DNA of 64,000 nt from Udaeobacter sp963725505 (GCA_963725505.1 CAVRYN010000005.1:752828-816827); one strand, 5' to 3'. Positions 17,021 through 26,620 are shown, counted from the first letter of the stretch. Notes: generated from the letters alone by a model not told the origin. Numbers and translations are program-made.

Positions 17021-17141
17021 GCTGCGAGTATCGGCAATTGTTCCTGTGTTTGACAATCCTGAAGGCACTTGAGAGGCCGATCTTCTCAGTGGCGAAATCT
17101 TGTATCGCCAACATCGATCCCAATGTGAATTGAAGGAGCTG

Positions 17142-17437
17142 CTATCGGCCGGCTACGCGAACTACCACGGCTGAGATATCTTTCACATCGACGAACGCAT
17201 CGAAAAATTCCGCGCCCGCAGATTCGAAAGATGGACGACGCTGTCGGTAACTTGCGCGACTTTGCCTCCGAGCTTTTCGCCAGATCTCAGGTGCAACTCG
17301 ACACCTTTGCCGACGCTGCCCTGAATGATGCTAAGCACGGTGGCGTTCGCTTGCAGGGCAGCCTTTTCCTGGGCGAGCAAACTGGAGCAGGTCATCGCCG
17401 CAACGACGATTCCGAGAAGAAGTGAGTAACGTTTCAT
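17142..17437 (-). pseudogene. Small secreted protein, frameshifted near the 3' end
   Basis: The protein starts MKRYSLLLGIVVAAMTCSSLLAQ, a clear signal peptide, followed by VELHLRSGEKLGGKVAQVTDSVVHLS. The annotated frame then ends after NLRARNFSMRSSM at 17183. A single-base change near 17215 restores a frame reading GAEFFDAFVDVKDISAVVVR to a stop at 17142-17144, which completes a plausible domain of about 98 residues. So one base appears to be missing, by mutation or assembly error. Function unknown. Confidence 0.7.
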
Positions 17438-17595
17438 GACCAACTTGTTTGCGCGATTTCCGATCTATTTGCGAGCAAATAATCCGCAATGTCAAGGAAC
17501 GGCGGTCTCTAGTCCGCCAAACCAGTCAGGGCGAATTAAAACCGTCTCTCCTTGATTTGGAATTGGCAGGCGAAGCGCCTGCCCTACAATTCTGC

Positions 17596-18336
17596 ATGCT
17601 CTCGATCGCGGAAAACCTCGAACGCGTGCGCAAGCAGATCGCGCACGCCGCGGCGAAAGCTAGCCGCGCTATCGATGAAATCGAGTTAGTCGCGATCACG
17701 AAAACGCATCCGGTCGAGAAAGTACGCGAGGCGATTGAGGCTGGGCAGACGTTGTTCGGCGAAAGTCGCGTGCAGGAAGCGCGCGCGAAGATTCCGGAAC
17801 TTCCGTCAAACGTGCGGTGGCATTTCGTCGGGCATCTCCAGAAAAACAAGATCCGCCACGCGCTTCCATTGTTTGAACTCTTTCACGGCGTTGATTCGTT
17901 TGCATTGGCGCAAGAGATCAACCGGGTCGCGGCCGATGAAGGAATGCATCCGCGCGTTTTGCTTGAGGTAAATGTGGCAGGCGAGGGGAGTAAGTTCGGA
18001 TTCTCGCCCGACAAATTGCGCGAGCAAATGGAAGAGCTGCTCGCGCTGCAACGATTGTCGATCCTGGGGCTGATGACCATCCCGCCACTGGCCGATAAGG
18101 CAGAAGCGTCGCGAAGATACTTTGTCCAGCTACGCGAGCTGCGCGATCGCCTGCAAACGGAATTTCATGTCGATCTTCCCCAGCTTTCGATGGGCATGAC
18201 GCAGGACTTTCCGATTGCTGTTGAGGAAGGTGCGACACTGGTGCGCGTGGGCACTGCGATATTTGGAGAGCGTTCGAAGAAGCAGAAAGCCACAGATGAA
18301 CACGGATTTTCACAGATTTCTGAACCTTTGGATTAA
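17596..18336 (+). CDS. YggS family pyridoxal-phosphate-binding protein
   Basis: A 246-residue protein of the PLPBP/YggS family, which keeps PLP and amino-acid pools balanced. Family blocks are VAITKTHPVEKVREAI (PLP-binding Lys), LFGESRVQEA, WHFVGHLQKNK, HGVDSFALAQEIN, LLEVNVAGEGSKFGF, GLMTIPP, LSMGMTQDFPIAVEEGATLVRVGTAIFG. ATG at 17596 is chosen; the frame before it encodes spacer repeat. The last 14 codons (KATDEHGFSQISEPLD region) read through the left half of a palindromic repeat, so the natural C-terminus has been extended. Confidence 0.9.
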   Translation: MLSIAENLERVRKQIAHAAAKASRAIDEIELVAITKTHPVEKVREAIEAGQTLFGESRVQEARAKIPELPSNVRWHFVGHLQKNKIRHALPLFELFHGVDSFALAQEINRVAADEGMHPRVLLEVNVAGEGSKFGFSPDKLREQMEELLALQRLSILGLMTIPPLADKAEASRRYFVQLRELRDRLQTEFHVDLPQLSMGMTQDFPIAVEEGATLVRVGTAIFGERSKKQKATDEHGFSQISEPLD

Positions 18337-18380
18337 CGTCCTTCTTCACATCCGTGTTTCATCTGTGTCAATCCGTGGCT
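18288..18380. repeat. Dispersed palindromic repeat overlapping the YggS 3' end
   Basis: The left arm ACAGATGAACACGGATT and the right arm CATCCGTGTTTCATCTGTG form a long imperfect inverted repeat. Related arms (CACGAAT..., ...ATTCGTGGTTA) occur near 38040-38175, 38700, 42175-42315, 44920 and 50355. They appear to be one family of spacer repeats. Confidence 0.6.
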
Positions 18381-18403
18381 AAATAAATTTGTCATTTGCT
18401 AAA

Positions 18404-18718
18404 ATGCGTTTGGAGCCTGTCAACATTCAACAAATCGGAGATGAGCTTGCGATTGCCTGGAACGACGGCACTGAATCGTTTTTGAAATTCGAAATGTTGC
18501 GTCGCGCGTGTCCGTGTGCGGCGTGCGGTGGCGAACCCGATGTGCTGGGCAACGTCTCGTCCCACCAGCGCGGGATCACTTACACCGACAAAAGTTTTCG
18601 GCTTGTCGGCTTCGATCTCGTGGGCGGTTACGCGTTGCAGCCGCACTGGGCGGATGGACACAGGTCGGGCATTTATAGCTTTACTTACCTCCGGCGTTTG
18701 AGACAGGCTGCCGGCTGA
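18404..18718 (+). CDS. DUF971 domain protein
   Basis: A 104-residue protein with the DUF971 fold, also found at the N-terminus of gamma-butyrobetaine hydroxylase. Visible blocks are LAIAWNDGTESFLKFEMLRRACPCAACGG, with a Cys-x-Cys-x2-Cys cluster likely to bind zinc or iron-sulfur, then VGGYALQPHWADGHRSGIYSF. ATG at 18404 is preferred to TTG at 18389. Role unclear; possible link to iron-sulfur metabolism is from family knowledge only. Confidence 0.85.
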   Translation: MRLEPVNIQQIGDELAIAWNDGTESFLKFEMLRRACPCAACGGEPDVLGNVSSHQRGITYTDKSFRLVGFDLVGGYALQPHWADGHRSGIYSFTYLRRLRQAAG

Positions 18719-18753
18719 AAGGGACCCGGAAGCTTTCGAGGTTGGATTAATCT

Positions 18754-18918
18754 ATGAGCTTGATGATGAAGTTCGCGGTTGTTTTGCTCTGCTTTTCGTT
18801 GTGTGGGGCGGGCACTTTCATGGCTTCGAGCGCGCACAGGGGAAATGAGCGTCAAAAAACGGACGTGATCCCGGTGAAAAATCGCGAAATCTGCCGGCAC
18901 ATCTGGATTGAGGTCTGA
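18754..18918 (+). CDS. Possible 54-residue exported peptide
   Basis: An ATG frame encodes MSLMMKFAVVLLCFSLCGAG at the start, which looks like a signal peptide, then a polar tail with RQKTDVIPVKNREICRHIWIEV. It is preceded by a purine-rich stretch but no strong ribosome-binding site. It could be a real small exported peptide or chance. Confidence 0.35.
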   Translation: MSLMMKFAVVLLCFSLCGAGTFMASSAHRGNERQKTDVIPVKNREICRHIWIEV

Positions 18919-18974
18919 GGTAGCCCGAGGCTCCTGGCTTGTGCGCGAGAATGTCGCAAGCGAGGACGCTCGCG

Positions 18975-19925
18975 CTACACTGGAATGGTTACGCGCAACA
19001 AAGTTGTACGCACGGTGAGTGGTTTCAGTTGTCGATCCTGCAACTGAGCCGGTATCAAAAAAAATTCTCCTGGCGCAAGATCGACATTGGCGCAGGCAAG
19101 CTGCCCCGTGAGACAGCAAACGACTGCGAATTGCCCAAGCGGCGTGACCTCGCGCGGAGAATCGAGATTCCATTTCTGGACTTCGAACACCTTGTGCCTG
19201 AGAAGAAGTTCGCCTTCGGCTTCCAGTAATCGCGGCCGAACATCATCGAAGTCGATGCATTGAAGAGCTTGCTCGATGTGCAACTGCCGCGGTTTGCCTT
19301 TGTCATCTACACGGTTCCAGTCGAATACGCGATACGTTGTGTCGCTATTCTGCTGGATTTCGATCAGCAAATTGCCGGCCCCCACAGCGTGTAACCGTCC
19401 TGCCGGAAGGAACACGGAATCTCCCGTATTGACGCGAACTTTGTGAACGTAATCAGCCGCTGTTCCCTCCCGTAACGTCTTTTCGAACTGATCGCGTGTG
19501 GTCGGCTCACGAAATCCCAGAAAAAGCTCGGCACCCGAATCGGCGGCGGCCACGTACCAGAATTCAGTTTTTGGCTCGCCTCCTAAAATGCTGGCGACTC
19601 TTTCCGGCGGATGCACTTGCAATGAAAGCCTTTCGTGCGCATCGAGAAGTTTGATCAGCAGCGGGAAACGAGCGGCTTGTGCCACGTTGCCGAAAATTGA
19701 TTGTCGATCTTGAGTCCAAAGGTCATGGAGCGTTTTGCCCTTCAGCGGTCCGTTGGCGACAATGCTTTGAGCTTCCGGACGGTCAACGATTTCCCACGAC
19801 TCGCCGATTTTAACGTTCGGCGGCAATTTCTTGCCGAATTCAGTTTCGATCTGGCGCGCGCCCCAGATTCGCTCCATGAAAATCGGTCGAAAGATGAGGG
19901 GAGTTGTGAGTTCGAGGTCAGACAT
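18975..19925 (-). CDS. manA: Mannose-6-phosphate isomerase, class I
   Basis: A 316-residue zinc isomerase that interconverts fructose-6-phosphate and mannose-6-phosphate for GDP-mannose and polysaccharide synthesis. Zinc ligands and active-site blocks are visible: LSLQVHPPE, KTEFWYV, PAGRLHAVGAGNLLIEIQQNS and TTYRVFDWNR. ATG at 19925 gives the usual start MSDLELTTPLIFRP. Length matches the short bacterial type. Confidence 0.93.
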   Translation of the reverse strand: MSDLELTTPLIFRPIFMERIWGARQIETEFGKKLPPNVKIGESWEIVDRPEAQSIVANGPLKGKTLHDLWTQDRQSIFGNVAQAARFPLLIKLLDAHERLSLQVHPPERVASILGGEPKTEFWYVAAADSGAELFLGFREPTTRDQFEKTLREGTAADYVHKVRVNTGDSVFLPAGRLHAVGAGNLLIEIQQNSDTTYRVFDWNRVDDKGKPRQLHIEQALQCIDFDDVRPRLLEAEGELLLRHKVFEVQKWNLDSPREVTPLGQFAVVCCLTGQLACANVDLAPGEFFLIPAQLQDRQLKPLTVRTTLLRVTIPV

Positions 19926-20075
19926 GCGCAGCAAACGTTCAACGCTGAGCGTTCAACGCTCAATTGAAAAGGAGATATCTCGCATTTGTTGTCTCCCATT
20001 GGACGTTCGATGTTCGATGGTGGATGTTCGGCGTTTGCTTTTGCTGATTCCCCAATTTCCCGCCTTACCTTTAGA

Positions 20076-20558
20076 ATGAAATCCTTTCTCAAATATTGGC
20101 TGCCGCTGGTGATTTGGCTCGGCGTGATTTTTGTCGGCTCGACCGATCTAATGTCGGCGCAGCATACGTCGCGATTTATCGTTCCGTTTTTGCGCTGGCT
20201 GAACCCGGACATTTCGTGGGCAGCGGTTAATACAATCCACACCGTAATCCGAAAACTGGGGCACGTCATCGAATACGCGATTCTGGCTCTCGTGCTGTGG
20301 CGTGCACTTTGCAGCGGCCCTGCTCTTCGCACGAAAACTCCGATCTTGTTTGGCGCAGTTCTTTTAGCGTGTGCACTTTTTGCCGTCACCGACGAATTTC
20401 ACCAGTCATTCGTCGGGTCGCGGACTTCCTCAGATCACGACGTCCTGTTGGATAGTGCAGGAGCATTCTTGGGAGCATTAATTGGCGCGGCGTTTTCACA
20501 ACGTGCAAAAACGGCCAAAACCAATGCCCGGAGCGAACTTGTCGATGCGCGATCATGA
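20076..20558 (+). CDS. VanZ family membrane protein
   Basis: A 160-residue membrane protein. VanZ blocks are WLGVIFVGSTDLMS, VIRKLGHVIEYAILALVLW and the catalytic-looking TDEFHQSFVGSRTSSDHDVLLDSAG, followed by a last membrane segment. VanZ proteins affect glycopeptide resistance or lipid and cell-wall turnover; the role here is not known. ATG at 20076 is used; the region before it holds spacer repeats. Confidence 0.88.
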   Translation: MKSFLKYWLPLVIWLGVIFVGSTDLMSAQHTSRFIVPFLRWLNPDISWAAVNTIHTVIRKLGHVIEYAILALVLWRALCSGPALRTKTPILFGAVLLACALFAVTDEFHQSFVGSRTSSDHDVLLDSAGAFLGALIGAAFSQRAKTAKTNARSELVDARS

Positions 20559-20618
20559 TCCGGTGAGTCATGAGCTCCTCCGGTTGCGACTGTTCAAAAC
20601 TGAACGAAATGATCACCC

Positions 20619-22373
20619 GTGAACACGGGGTCACCGTTGCAGGACAAGGTGTGTAAACCTTCAGAGCGTCGAGCGCCAAAGTCGGGGAAAATCGCGAGGA
20701 TTCGCTCGGTGACTGGTGTCGTAATGTGCATTGCCGTGTTGGTAGGAACGCTGCATACGCTGGGAGCGGCCGTGCAGCAATCTGGAGCTGACACTGATGC
20801 AGAGAAGCGTTCGGGTGCGCCCGCAATCACGGCAAACCTAGGGCATGTGACAGTCGCTGGCGGGGCTGGCATTACCGAAATTAGCTGGGATACAGGAAAC
20901 GGGTCCATGGGCTTCGTCTTTGTAATAGGAACCGACCAAAAACCGGTTCTCTTTGCTTCGGGACCAAAAGGAAGCCAACTGGTTCCGTGGATTGGGTCGG
21001 CTAGGTATGTGTTCGAGCTTTATAGCGATCAGGACAGGCGTAACTTACTAGCCACCGTAACGGTCACTGGAAACGCCAAAGCCGGGGCCGCTCCGCAAAC
21101 GATGTTGTGGCGAGGCAGAGCTGCCCGCTGGCTGCTAGTCCTGGTGCTCTTTGTAATCGTATATTTCGCAGTTTATCTCAGCTCGACAGGGACCCTCCGC
21201 ACGACGTTTCCAACCGAGCCAACAACGTCGCCTCGCCCGCTACATGTCAGACGAAACCTTCTGCTCGGCATAGCCGCCTTCGTTTGTCTCGACGGCATCA
21301 TTTTTCATAGCGGCTTGTACGTCTCGATCCTGGCCCCAGATTCCTATGCGGGGCGATTAGCGGTAATTACACGGGCCGAAAAGCAGCGGGCCCCTTCGGG
21401 TCTCAAAGAAGTGCTGGTTCTGGGAGATTCGAGAATGGCGGAGGGGTTCTCTACGACGGTGGCTGATGAGCTTGGTTCGGCCGCCGGGTTCAAGTTTGTA
21501 AATCTCACCGAACCAGCCTCAACTGTTAACAGTTGGTACTACATGCTTCGAGAAGTCGATCCAGCAGCGCGACGCTACTCGGCAATCGTGGTTCCTTACG
21601 GCATTGGCTATGAGCCAAGTACCGCCGATCCTCTAAGGATTTCCATGGCGGCTCCGCTCCTCCGTTATGGAGACTGTTTCAATTTTGCCTCGGCTTTTCA
21701 GCGATGGTCTGGTCGGTTCAGAGCATTTACCGCGTGCATACTGCGAGGTTCAGCGTACCAAAGCGATGTTACTGATTTTCTTGAACGTCCAATCGCGCGT
21801 ATAAAAAGCGTTCAACAAGAGGCTGAGAGACTGCACTCCCGCGCCGTCTATAAAGGCCGGGACTACGATCTTGTGGGCACCTCTTATGATCCCGCGACAG
21901 GACAGGTAACTTTCGCGCCGAAGTTAACTGAAGCTCAGAGAGCGGCTGTTCGGAAGAGCTTGATACAGCCGTCTCAATCGGACATGGAATACTCCTCTAA
22001 ACTACAACGCGATTGGATTCCACGAATCCTGAATCGTTATTCGAAGAGTTCCACCGCAATTGTGCTTACGCCTGTTCCTCGCGGTCCGTTTGTCGATCTC
22101 CCGGCATTTTTCATGCCATACCATTCTGTTCTTCCGAGCGTCATAACCCAGAGAACGAATTTTTCGGTGCCGGAACAAACGTTCGAGTTTCTTGAGAAAC
22201 CCGAATATTACTTTGACGCATTCCACCTCAACGCGAAAGGCCGGCAAAGATTCACAGAAACACTGGTGTCGGAATTAGTTGGGCGCCTTCGATCAGCTGA
22301 TTCCAAACCGCACTTCAACTCCGGGTTTCAACTAGCTGCGGACCGACCGCTCGAAAGCAATGAGGCAAACTAG
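20619..22373 (+). CDS. SGNH/AlgJ-like O-acetylation accessory protein
   Basis: A 584-residue membrane-anchored protein. There is a hydrophobic segment near residues 33-50, a beta-rich region, further membrane segments near 170-188 and 215-235, and then an SGNH-hydrolase-type domain. Block I is LVLGDSRMAEGF (Ser after Asp) and block V is YFDAFHLNAKGRQRF (Asp-x-x-His). It lies directly before an MBOAT gene, the arrangement of alginate or polysaccharide O-acetyltransferase systems, so acetyl transfer onto an exported glycan is inferred. The GTG start at 20619 is uncertain. Confidence 0.72.
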   Translation: MNTGSPLQDKVCKPSERRAPKSGKIARIRSVTGVVMCIAVLVGTLHTLGAAVQQSGADTDAEKRSGAPAITANLGHVTVAGGAGITEISWDTGNGSMGFVFVIGTDQKPVLFASGPKGSQLVPWIGSARYVFELYSDQDRRNLLATVTVTGNAKAGAAPQTMLWRGRAARWLLVLVLFVIVYFAVYLSSTGTLRTTFPTEPTTSPRPLHVRRNLLLGIAAFVCLDGIIFHSGLYVSILAPDSYAGRLAVITRAEKQRAPSGLKEVLVLGDSRMAEGFSTTVADELGSAAGFKFVNLTEPASTVNSWYYMLREVDPAARRYSAIVVPYGIGYEPSTADPLRISMAAPLLRYGDCFNFASAFQRWSGRFRAFTACILRGSAYQSDVTDFLERPIARIKSVQQEAERLHSRAVYKGRDYDLVGTSYDPATGQVTFAPKLTEAQRAAVRKSLIQPSQSDMEYSSKLQRDWIPRILNRYSKSSTAIVLTPVPRGPFVDLPAFFMPYHSVLPSVITQRTNFSVPEQTFEFLEKPEYYFDAFHLNAKGRQRFTETLVSELVGRLRSADSKPHFNSGFQLAADRPLESNEAN

Positions 22374-22392
22374 CTTTTGAGCTAACTATTCG

Positions 22393-23809
22393 ATGTTATT
22401 TAATAGCTTCCAGTACTGGATCTTTTTTTTGATCGTGGCTGTTGCTGTTCTACAGCATCCCATTTCGCGCCGGGAAAGTGCTACTCCTTTGTGCAAGCTA
22501 TGTTTTTTACATGTGGTGGGATCCGCGGTTCATCGTGCTAATCCTGACCTCCACGGTAGTTGACTATTTCCTGGGTATTTGGCTGGAAGTCACAAGCGGC
22601 CGGCGTAAGAAACTTTTGCTTGCTATTAGCCTTGTCGTTAACCTTGGTATTCTAGGTTTCTTTAAGTATTACGACTTCTTTGCCGGTTCTATCAGCTGCT
22701 TTGCTGCACATCTCGCCGTCGTCGGTTGTGTTACAAGTTGTTCTCCCTGTCGGCGTGAGCTTCTACACGTTCGCCAGCCTTTCTTACACGTTTGATGTCT
22801 ATTGGGGAAAAATGAAGGCGGTCAGAAACCTGATCGATTACGCGCTGTTCATTGCGTTTTTCCCTCATCTTATTGCAGGTCCAATCATTCGCGCCCGGCA
22901 ATTTATTTCCCAAATCCCACGCTGGCGACGACCGGCGGCAATCGTGGTCCAGAGCGGTATCATCCTTGTGCTGTCCGGACTTTTGAAGAAGATGGTTTTT
23001 GCCGATCGTTTCGCTGTTGTGTCCGACTGCGTACTTAAGCGATCCGAGCCGCGCACGCAGGCTGGCTGGCTGCGTGGTCAGGCTGTCTTGCCTTTTTCAT
23101 GCAGGTATTCTTCGATTTCTCTGGTTACACCGACATCGCTCGTGGTTGCGCCAAGCTGCTGGGCTTTGAGTTTCCGCTTAATTTTGCGCGTCCTTTCTTA
23201 TCGAGAAATCCGCCTGACCTCTGGCAGCGATGGCATATAACCCTCTCCACCTGGGTGCGGGACTACGTGTTTATGCCCTTTAGCCGGGGAAGGAAAGGGC
23301 GATTCATGTTGTACCGCAACATGCTGGTAGTAATGGTGCTCGTGGGACTGTGGCACGGGGCGAACTGGACATTTGTCGCCTGGGGCGCATACCATGGTAT
23401 TCTGTTAGTCGGCTACCGTCTTTTCGATCGTGCAACAGTCGGCACAGCGATCGATAAAGTTATGAAAAAGCGCTACTTTGTGCCGTTTAGCGTTGGCTTG
23501 ATGTTCGCTGCCTTTGTGTTAAGCGCTGCTTTCTTTCGTCCGAAGACTCTTCAGACCAGCGGATACGTTTTAGGTGCACTGTTCGGTTTCCAGCACGTAA
23601 CTGGCGAATTCCTGCTGACCACTGGGACGATCGTGCTTATTTTCATTTCGCTATTCCTGGCGGCTGCTCAGGAACGCAATCAGTTTATTGATCGTCTGGC
23701 TTTGCAACCGGCGCGCAGTTCAGGTTCCCGCATACGTCCTTGCGCATTTATTGCGCTCGAACTGTTTCCAGCGACCGGTCCAGTGCCATTTGTTTATTTC
23801 CAGTTTTGA
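22393..23809 (+). pseudogene. MBOAT family O-acyltransferase (AlgI-like), multiply frameshifted
   Basis: Reading from ATG at 22393 (MLFNSFQYWIFFLIVAVA), the MBOAT protein continues in different frames. A shift near 22441-22450 leads to YSIPFRAGKVLLLCASYVFY. A second near 22690 leads to LLHISPSSVVLQVVLPVGVS, and a third between 23060 and 23095 leads to MQVFFDFSGYTDIARG. A compensating pair seems to lie at 23710-23745. The active-site block LWHGANWTFVAWGAYHG with the invariant His is intact, as is the C-terminal LFPATGPVPFVYF. It starts 19 bases after the SGNH-like gene. As read, no functional protein can be made. Confidence 0.85.
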
Positions 23810-24454
23810 GGAGCGATCTGACGACCCCGTTAGTGCTGAAATCGGAACCTCTACATAAGAATAGATCATTCAACTGTAAGCCAATGATTTTCACCAAAGA
23901 AACCGAAGCCTTGCCGCAGGCGACAACGTGCGCGATAGGGAAATCAAAGATTTTCCTGGTCGAAAAATTAAGGAAGTCGGACGACTGGCGAAGCGCCGCG
24001 TTTCTGTTAGAACGTCGATGGCCTAACGAATTTGGGCGGAGCGCAGAACGGCCACTGCCAACAGTTGAGCCGGAGCCAAAGCGCGTGAGCATTGCACTCG
24101 ATTGAATCCCGGTGGCAAGTCACTGAAGGGGTTTGTTCATTTCCCGATGATCGAGGGCGAACCGCCACCAGCGCCACAGCAGCAAGAGCAGATTGATGCG
24201 CGCCGTCCAATCCCCACTGCTTCCGGTCGATAATAGCGACAGATACCGCTGTGGCACCTTTGGCCCATTGAACAGTTGATCGGAGGAGTTGCACGCGCCG
24301 CAATATAAACTATTATAACGAAAAATATTCAAAACTAGGAATATGGGTCAATCGCTGATAAGGGCGAATCTTACGGGTAATTCCCCCGATTCTCGATCAC
24401 GCAACCTTTGAAGGCGTGCAGGATGTTTTCAAGGACGATAGCGGGCACGCAAAC
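23810..24454. other. 645-base stretch with no intact gene
   Basis: The only recognisable coding trace is a plus-strand segment at about 23960-24050 reading DDWRSAAFLLERRWPNEFGR, which resembles the end of helix-turn-helix or terminase-small-subunit-like proteins, without a proper gene around it. A minus-strand frame 24120-24332 has a hydrophobic patch but no recognisable family. AT-rich sequence near 24300-24360 may hold the promoter of the oxidase gene. Confidence 0.4.
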
Positions 24455-25564
24455 ATGAAAGCCCAAAAATATGTGATCTTAACTGTTGCCCTCGTTGTTG
24501 GGATTTTTGGGATTTCATTGAGTGCTCCTGGAAATGATGCGCAGAAAATCTCCACACAGCCGTCAGCTTCCGCTCCCCGCACCCGCACCTATTACATCGC
24601 CGCCGAGAACACGACCTGGAACTATGCGCCTACGGGCAAAGACCAAATGACCGGCAGGCCGGTGCCGGCACCCTGGGGCAAGCAATTGGTTTATAAAAAA
24701 GTCCGCTACTTCGAATACACCGACGACTCATTCACCGAAAAGAAACCTCAGCCTGCCTGGCTGGGTATCCTCGGCCCGATCATCCGCGGCGTCGAAGGCG
24801 ACACGATTAAAGTGGTGTTCTACAACAAAGCCAGTAAGCCCTACAGCATGCATCCCCACGGCTTGCATTATGACAAAGATAATGAAGGCGCAACGCATGA
24901 ACCCGGCGGCTCAGACCATGAAATGAAAATGGATATGAGTACCATGGCCAGCGGCCCTATGCGCATGGACGGCGCCGGGGCCGAAGTTGCACCCGGACAC
25001 AAATTTACCTATACCTGGACCGTACCCCACGATGCCGCACCGACGGAAGCCGAAGGCGGATCAAAGATTTGGATGTATCACTCACATGTCAACAGTCCGC
25101 AAGACGTCTATGATGGTTTAATCGGACCTATCATTGTAACCTCCGCGGCTCACGCTCGAGCCGATGGCACGCCTGATGATGTCGATAAGGAATTCGTGAC
25201 GATGTTCATGATCTTCGACGAATCAAAGCCGGGCATGACTGCTGAGCAAAAAGAACCCCATCTCAAGCATTCGATTAACGGCTATATCTTCGCCAATCTG
25301 CCGGGCTTGGATATGAACCAGGGCGATCGGGTCCGCTGGCATCTTATCGGCATGGGCAACGAAGTTGATCTGCATACGCCTCATTGGCACGGCAAAGTCG
25401 TGAAAATCAACGGCACATATACCGATGTTGCCGAACTTCTGCCGGCAAGCATGAAATCGGCCGACATGCTGGCTGACAATCCGGGCCAGTGGATGTACCA
25501 TTGCCATGTCGCCGATCACATCACCGCCGGTATGACGTCGATGTATCGCGTGCATGAGAAATAG
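24455..25564 (+). CDS. Secreted multicopper oxidase
   Basis: A 369-residue exported protein with a signal peptide (YVILTVALVVGIFGISLS). Two cupredoxin domains carry the copper ligands: MHPHGLHYD and WMYHSHVNSP in the first, HTPHWHG and the terminal WMYHCHVADHITAGM (His-Cys-His of type 1/3 copper) in the second. It oxidises a phenolic or metal substrate such as Fe(II) or Mn(II) and reduces oxygen. Between the domains lies a Met- and His-rich loop (HEMKMDMSTMASGPMRM), seen in copper-handling oxidases. ATG at 24455 is chosen to start the signal peptide. Substrate inferred only. Confidence 0.87.
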   Translation: MKAQKYVILTVALVVGIFGISLSAPGNDAQKISTQPSASAPRTRTYYIAAENTTWNYAPTGKDQMTGRPVPAPWGKQLVYKKVRYFEYTDDSFTEKKPQPAWLGILGPIIRGVEGDTIKVVFYNKASKPYSMHPHGLHYDKDNEGATHEPGGSDHEMKMDMSTMASGPMRMDGAGAEVAPGHKFTYTWTVPHDAAPTEAEGGSKIWMYHSHVNSPQDVYDGLIGPIIVTSAAHARADGTPDDVDKEFVTMFMIFDESKPGMTAEQKEPHLKHSINGYIFANLPGLDMNQGDRVRWHLIGMGNEVDLHTPHWHGKVVKINGTYTDVAELLPASMKSADMLADNPGQWMYHCHVADHITAGMTSMYRVHEK

Positions 25565-25684
25565 AACGTTACCAAGAAGCTCGACATATTTGTCAACCGC
25601 CGATTCTTTGCTACAATAAGCTCGAGTAAAAGTTTAAGATTTTCGACAAAAACAAACGTTCAGAAAATCCACTCCGCACTCGTT

Positions 25685-26366
25685 ATGAAGCATGTTATTC
25701 TTATTGTCAGCGCATCCTTACTTGCATTGCCACTGTTCGGGCAAGAGAAATCACCACAACTAAAAGACTGGAAGGACAAGTACAGCTACAACACTGGCAT
25801 ACAGCTCGGATCCAGTCTGAGGAAAAACAAGGGTGACATTAACCCTGACATCGTCGCTGCCGGCGTCAAAGACGCCATTACATTGAGCGAGGACCAAGTC
25901 AAGGACGTCATGGCGCAATTTCAAAAAGACATGGCACAAAGAAAGAAGGAATTGGGAGAGAAAAACAAGACGGAGGGCGCAAAGTTCCTCGAGGAAAACA
26001 AAAAGAAACCGGGGGTAAAAACAACTGCCAGCGGCTTGCAATACAAAGTCGAGAAAGAGGGAACAGGAGCGCAACCCAAACCCACTGATATCGTGACGGT
26101 GAATTATCACGTCGGCTCGACTGATGGCACTGAGTTCGACGCATACAAGGCCGGGAAACCAGCCATGTTTCCGGTCAAGGGCGGCATGCAAGGGCATGAA
26201 AGGATGGACGGAAGCGCTTCAGCTGATGAAAGTCGGATCAAAATATCAAGTGTTCGTTCCGTCGAATCTTGCATATGGCGAACGCTCCATGGGGGAGATC
26301 GGCCCCAATGCGACTCTGATTTTCGACATAGAACTGCTGGACGTGAAACCGATTCCTACATTTGTT
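25685..26366 (+). pseudogene. Exported FKBP-type peptidyl-prolyl isomerase, frameshifted
   Basis: Begins with a signal peptide MKHVILIVSASLLALPLFG, then the N-terminal helical dimerisation region of Mip/FkpA-type isomerases (YNTGIQLGSSLRKNKGDINP) and a long charged helix. The FKBP domain starts GLQYKVEKEGTG and reads to FPVKGGMQG near 26190, where the frame is lost. The rest of the domain continues in another frame: MKGWTEALQLMKVGSKYQ, PSNLAYGE and FDIELLDVKP. One base shift near 26190 explains this. It would fold exported proteins in the periplasm. Frameshift may be real or an assembly error. Confidence 0.83.
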
Positions 26367-26431
26367 CCGGGTGCGCCCATTGTCTCCACCGGTTGCGCCA
26401 AAAGCTTCTCCATCGCCGAAGTAATTCGGTT

Positions 26432-26620
26432 TGGCCGCGAAACCCGCCCTCCGCCGCTCTCGATCTCGCGCGCACGACCTGCCGCCGGGCTGAGCGTCGC
26501 GTGGTCGCGGCCAACGATGCAAATCCGGAGATCCTGCGCTATTTGAACCGTCTTTCCGATCTTTGTTGGATCCTGGCGCGCTACGCGGAAAAGAATCTCC
26601 CCGCGCAAGAACGGTCCTGA
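26432..26620 (+). pseudogene. C-terminal fragment of PduO-type cobalamin adenosyltransferase
   Basis: The frame reads SAALDLARTTCRRAERRVVA and then NPEILRYLNRLSDLCWILAR, which is the conserved C-terminal helix pair of ATP:cob(I)alamin adenosyltransferases (PduO type). The N-terminal two thirds, with the ATP-binding motif, is absent. It lies directly behind the damaged FKBP gene. Probably a remnant left by deletion. Confidence 0.72.

Noticed and set aside
24120..24332. Minus-strand frame of 70 residues with a Trp/Leu-rich patch
   Set aside because: No family resemblance, no ribosome-binding site; it may be chance in a gene-poor stretch.
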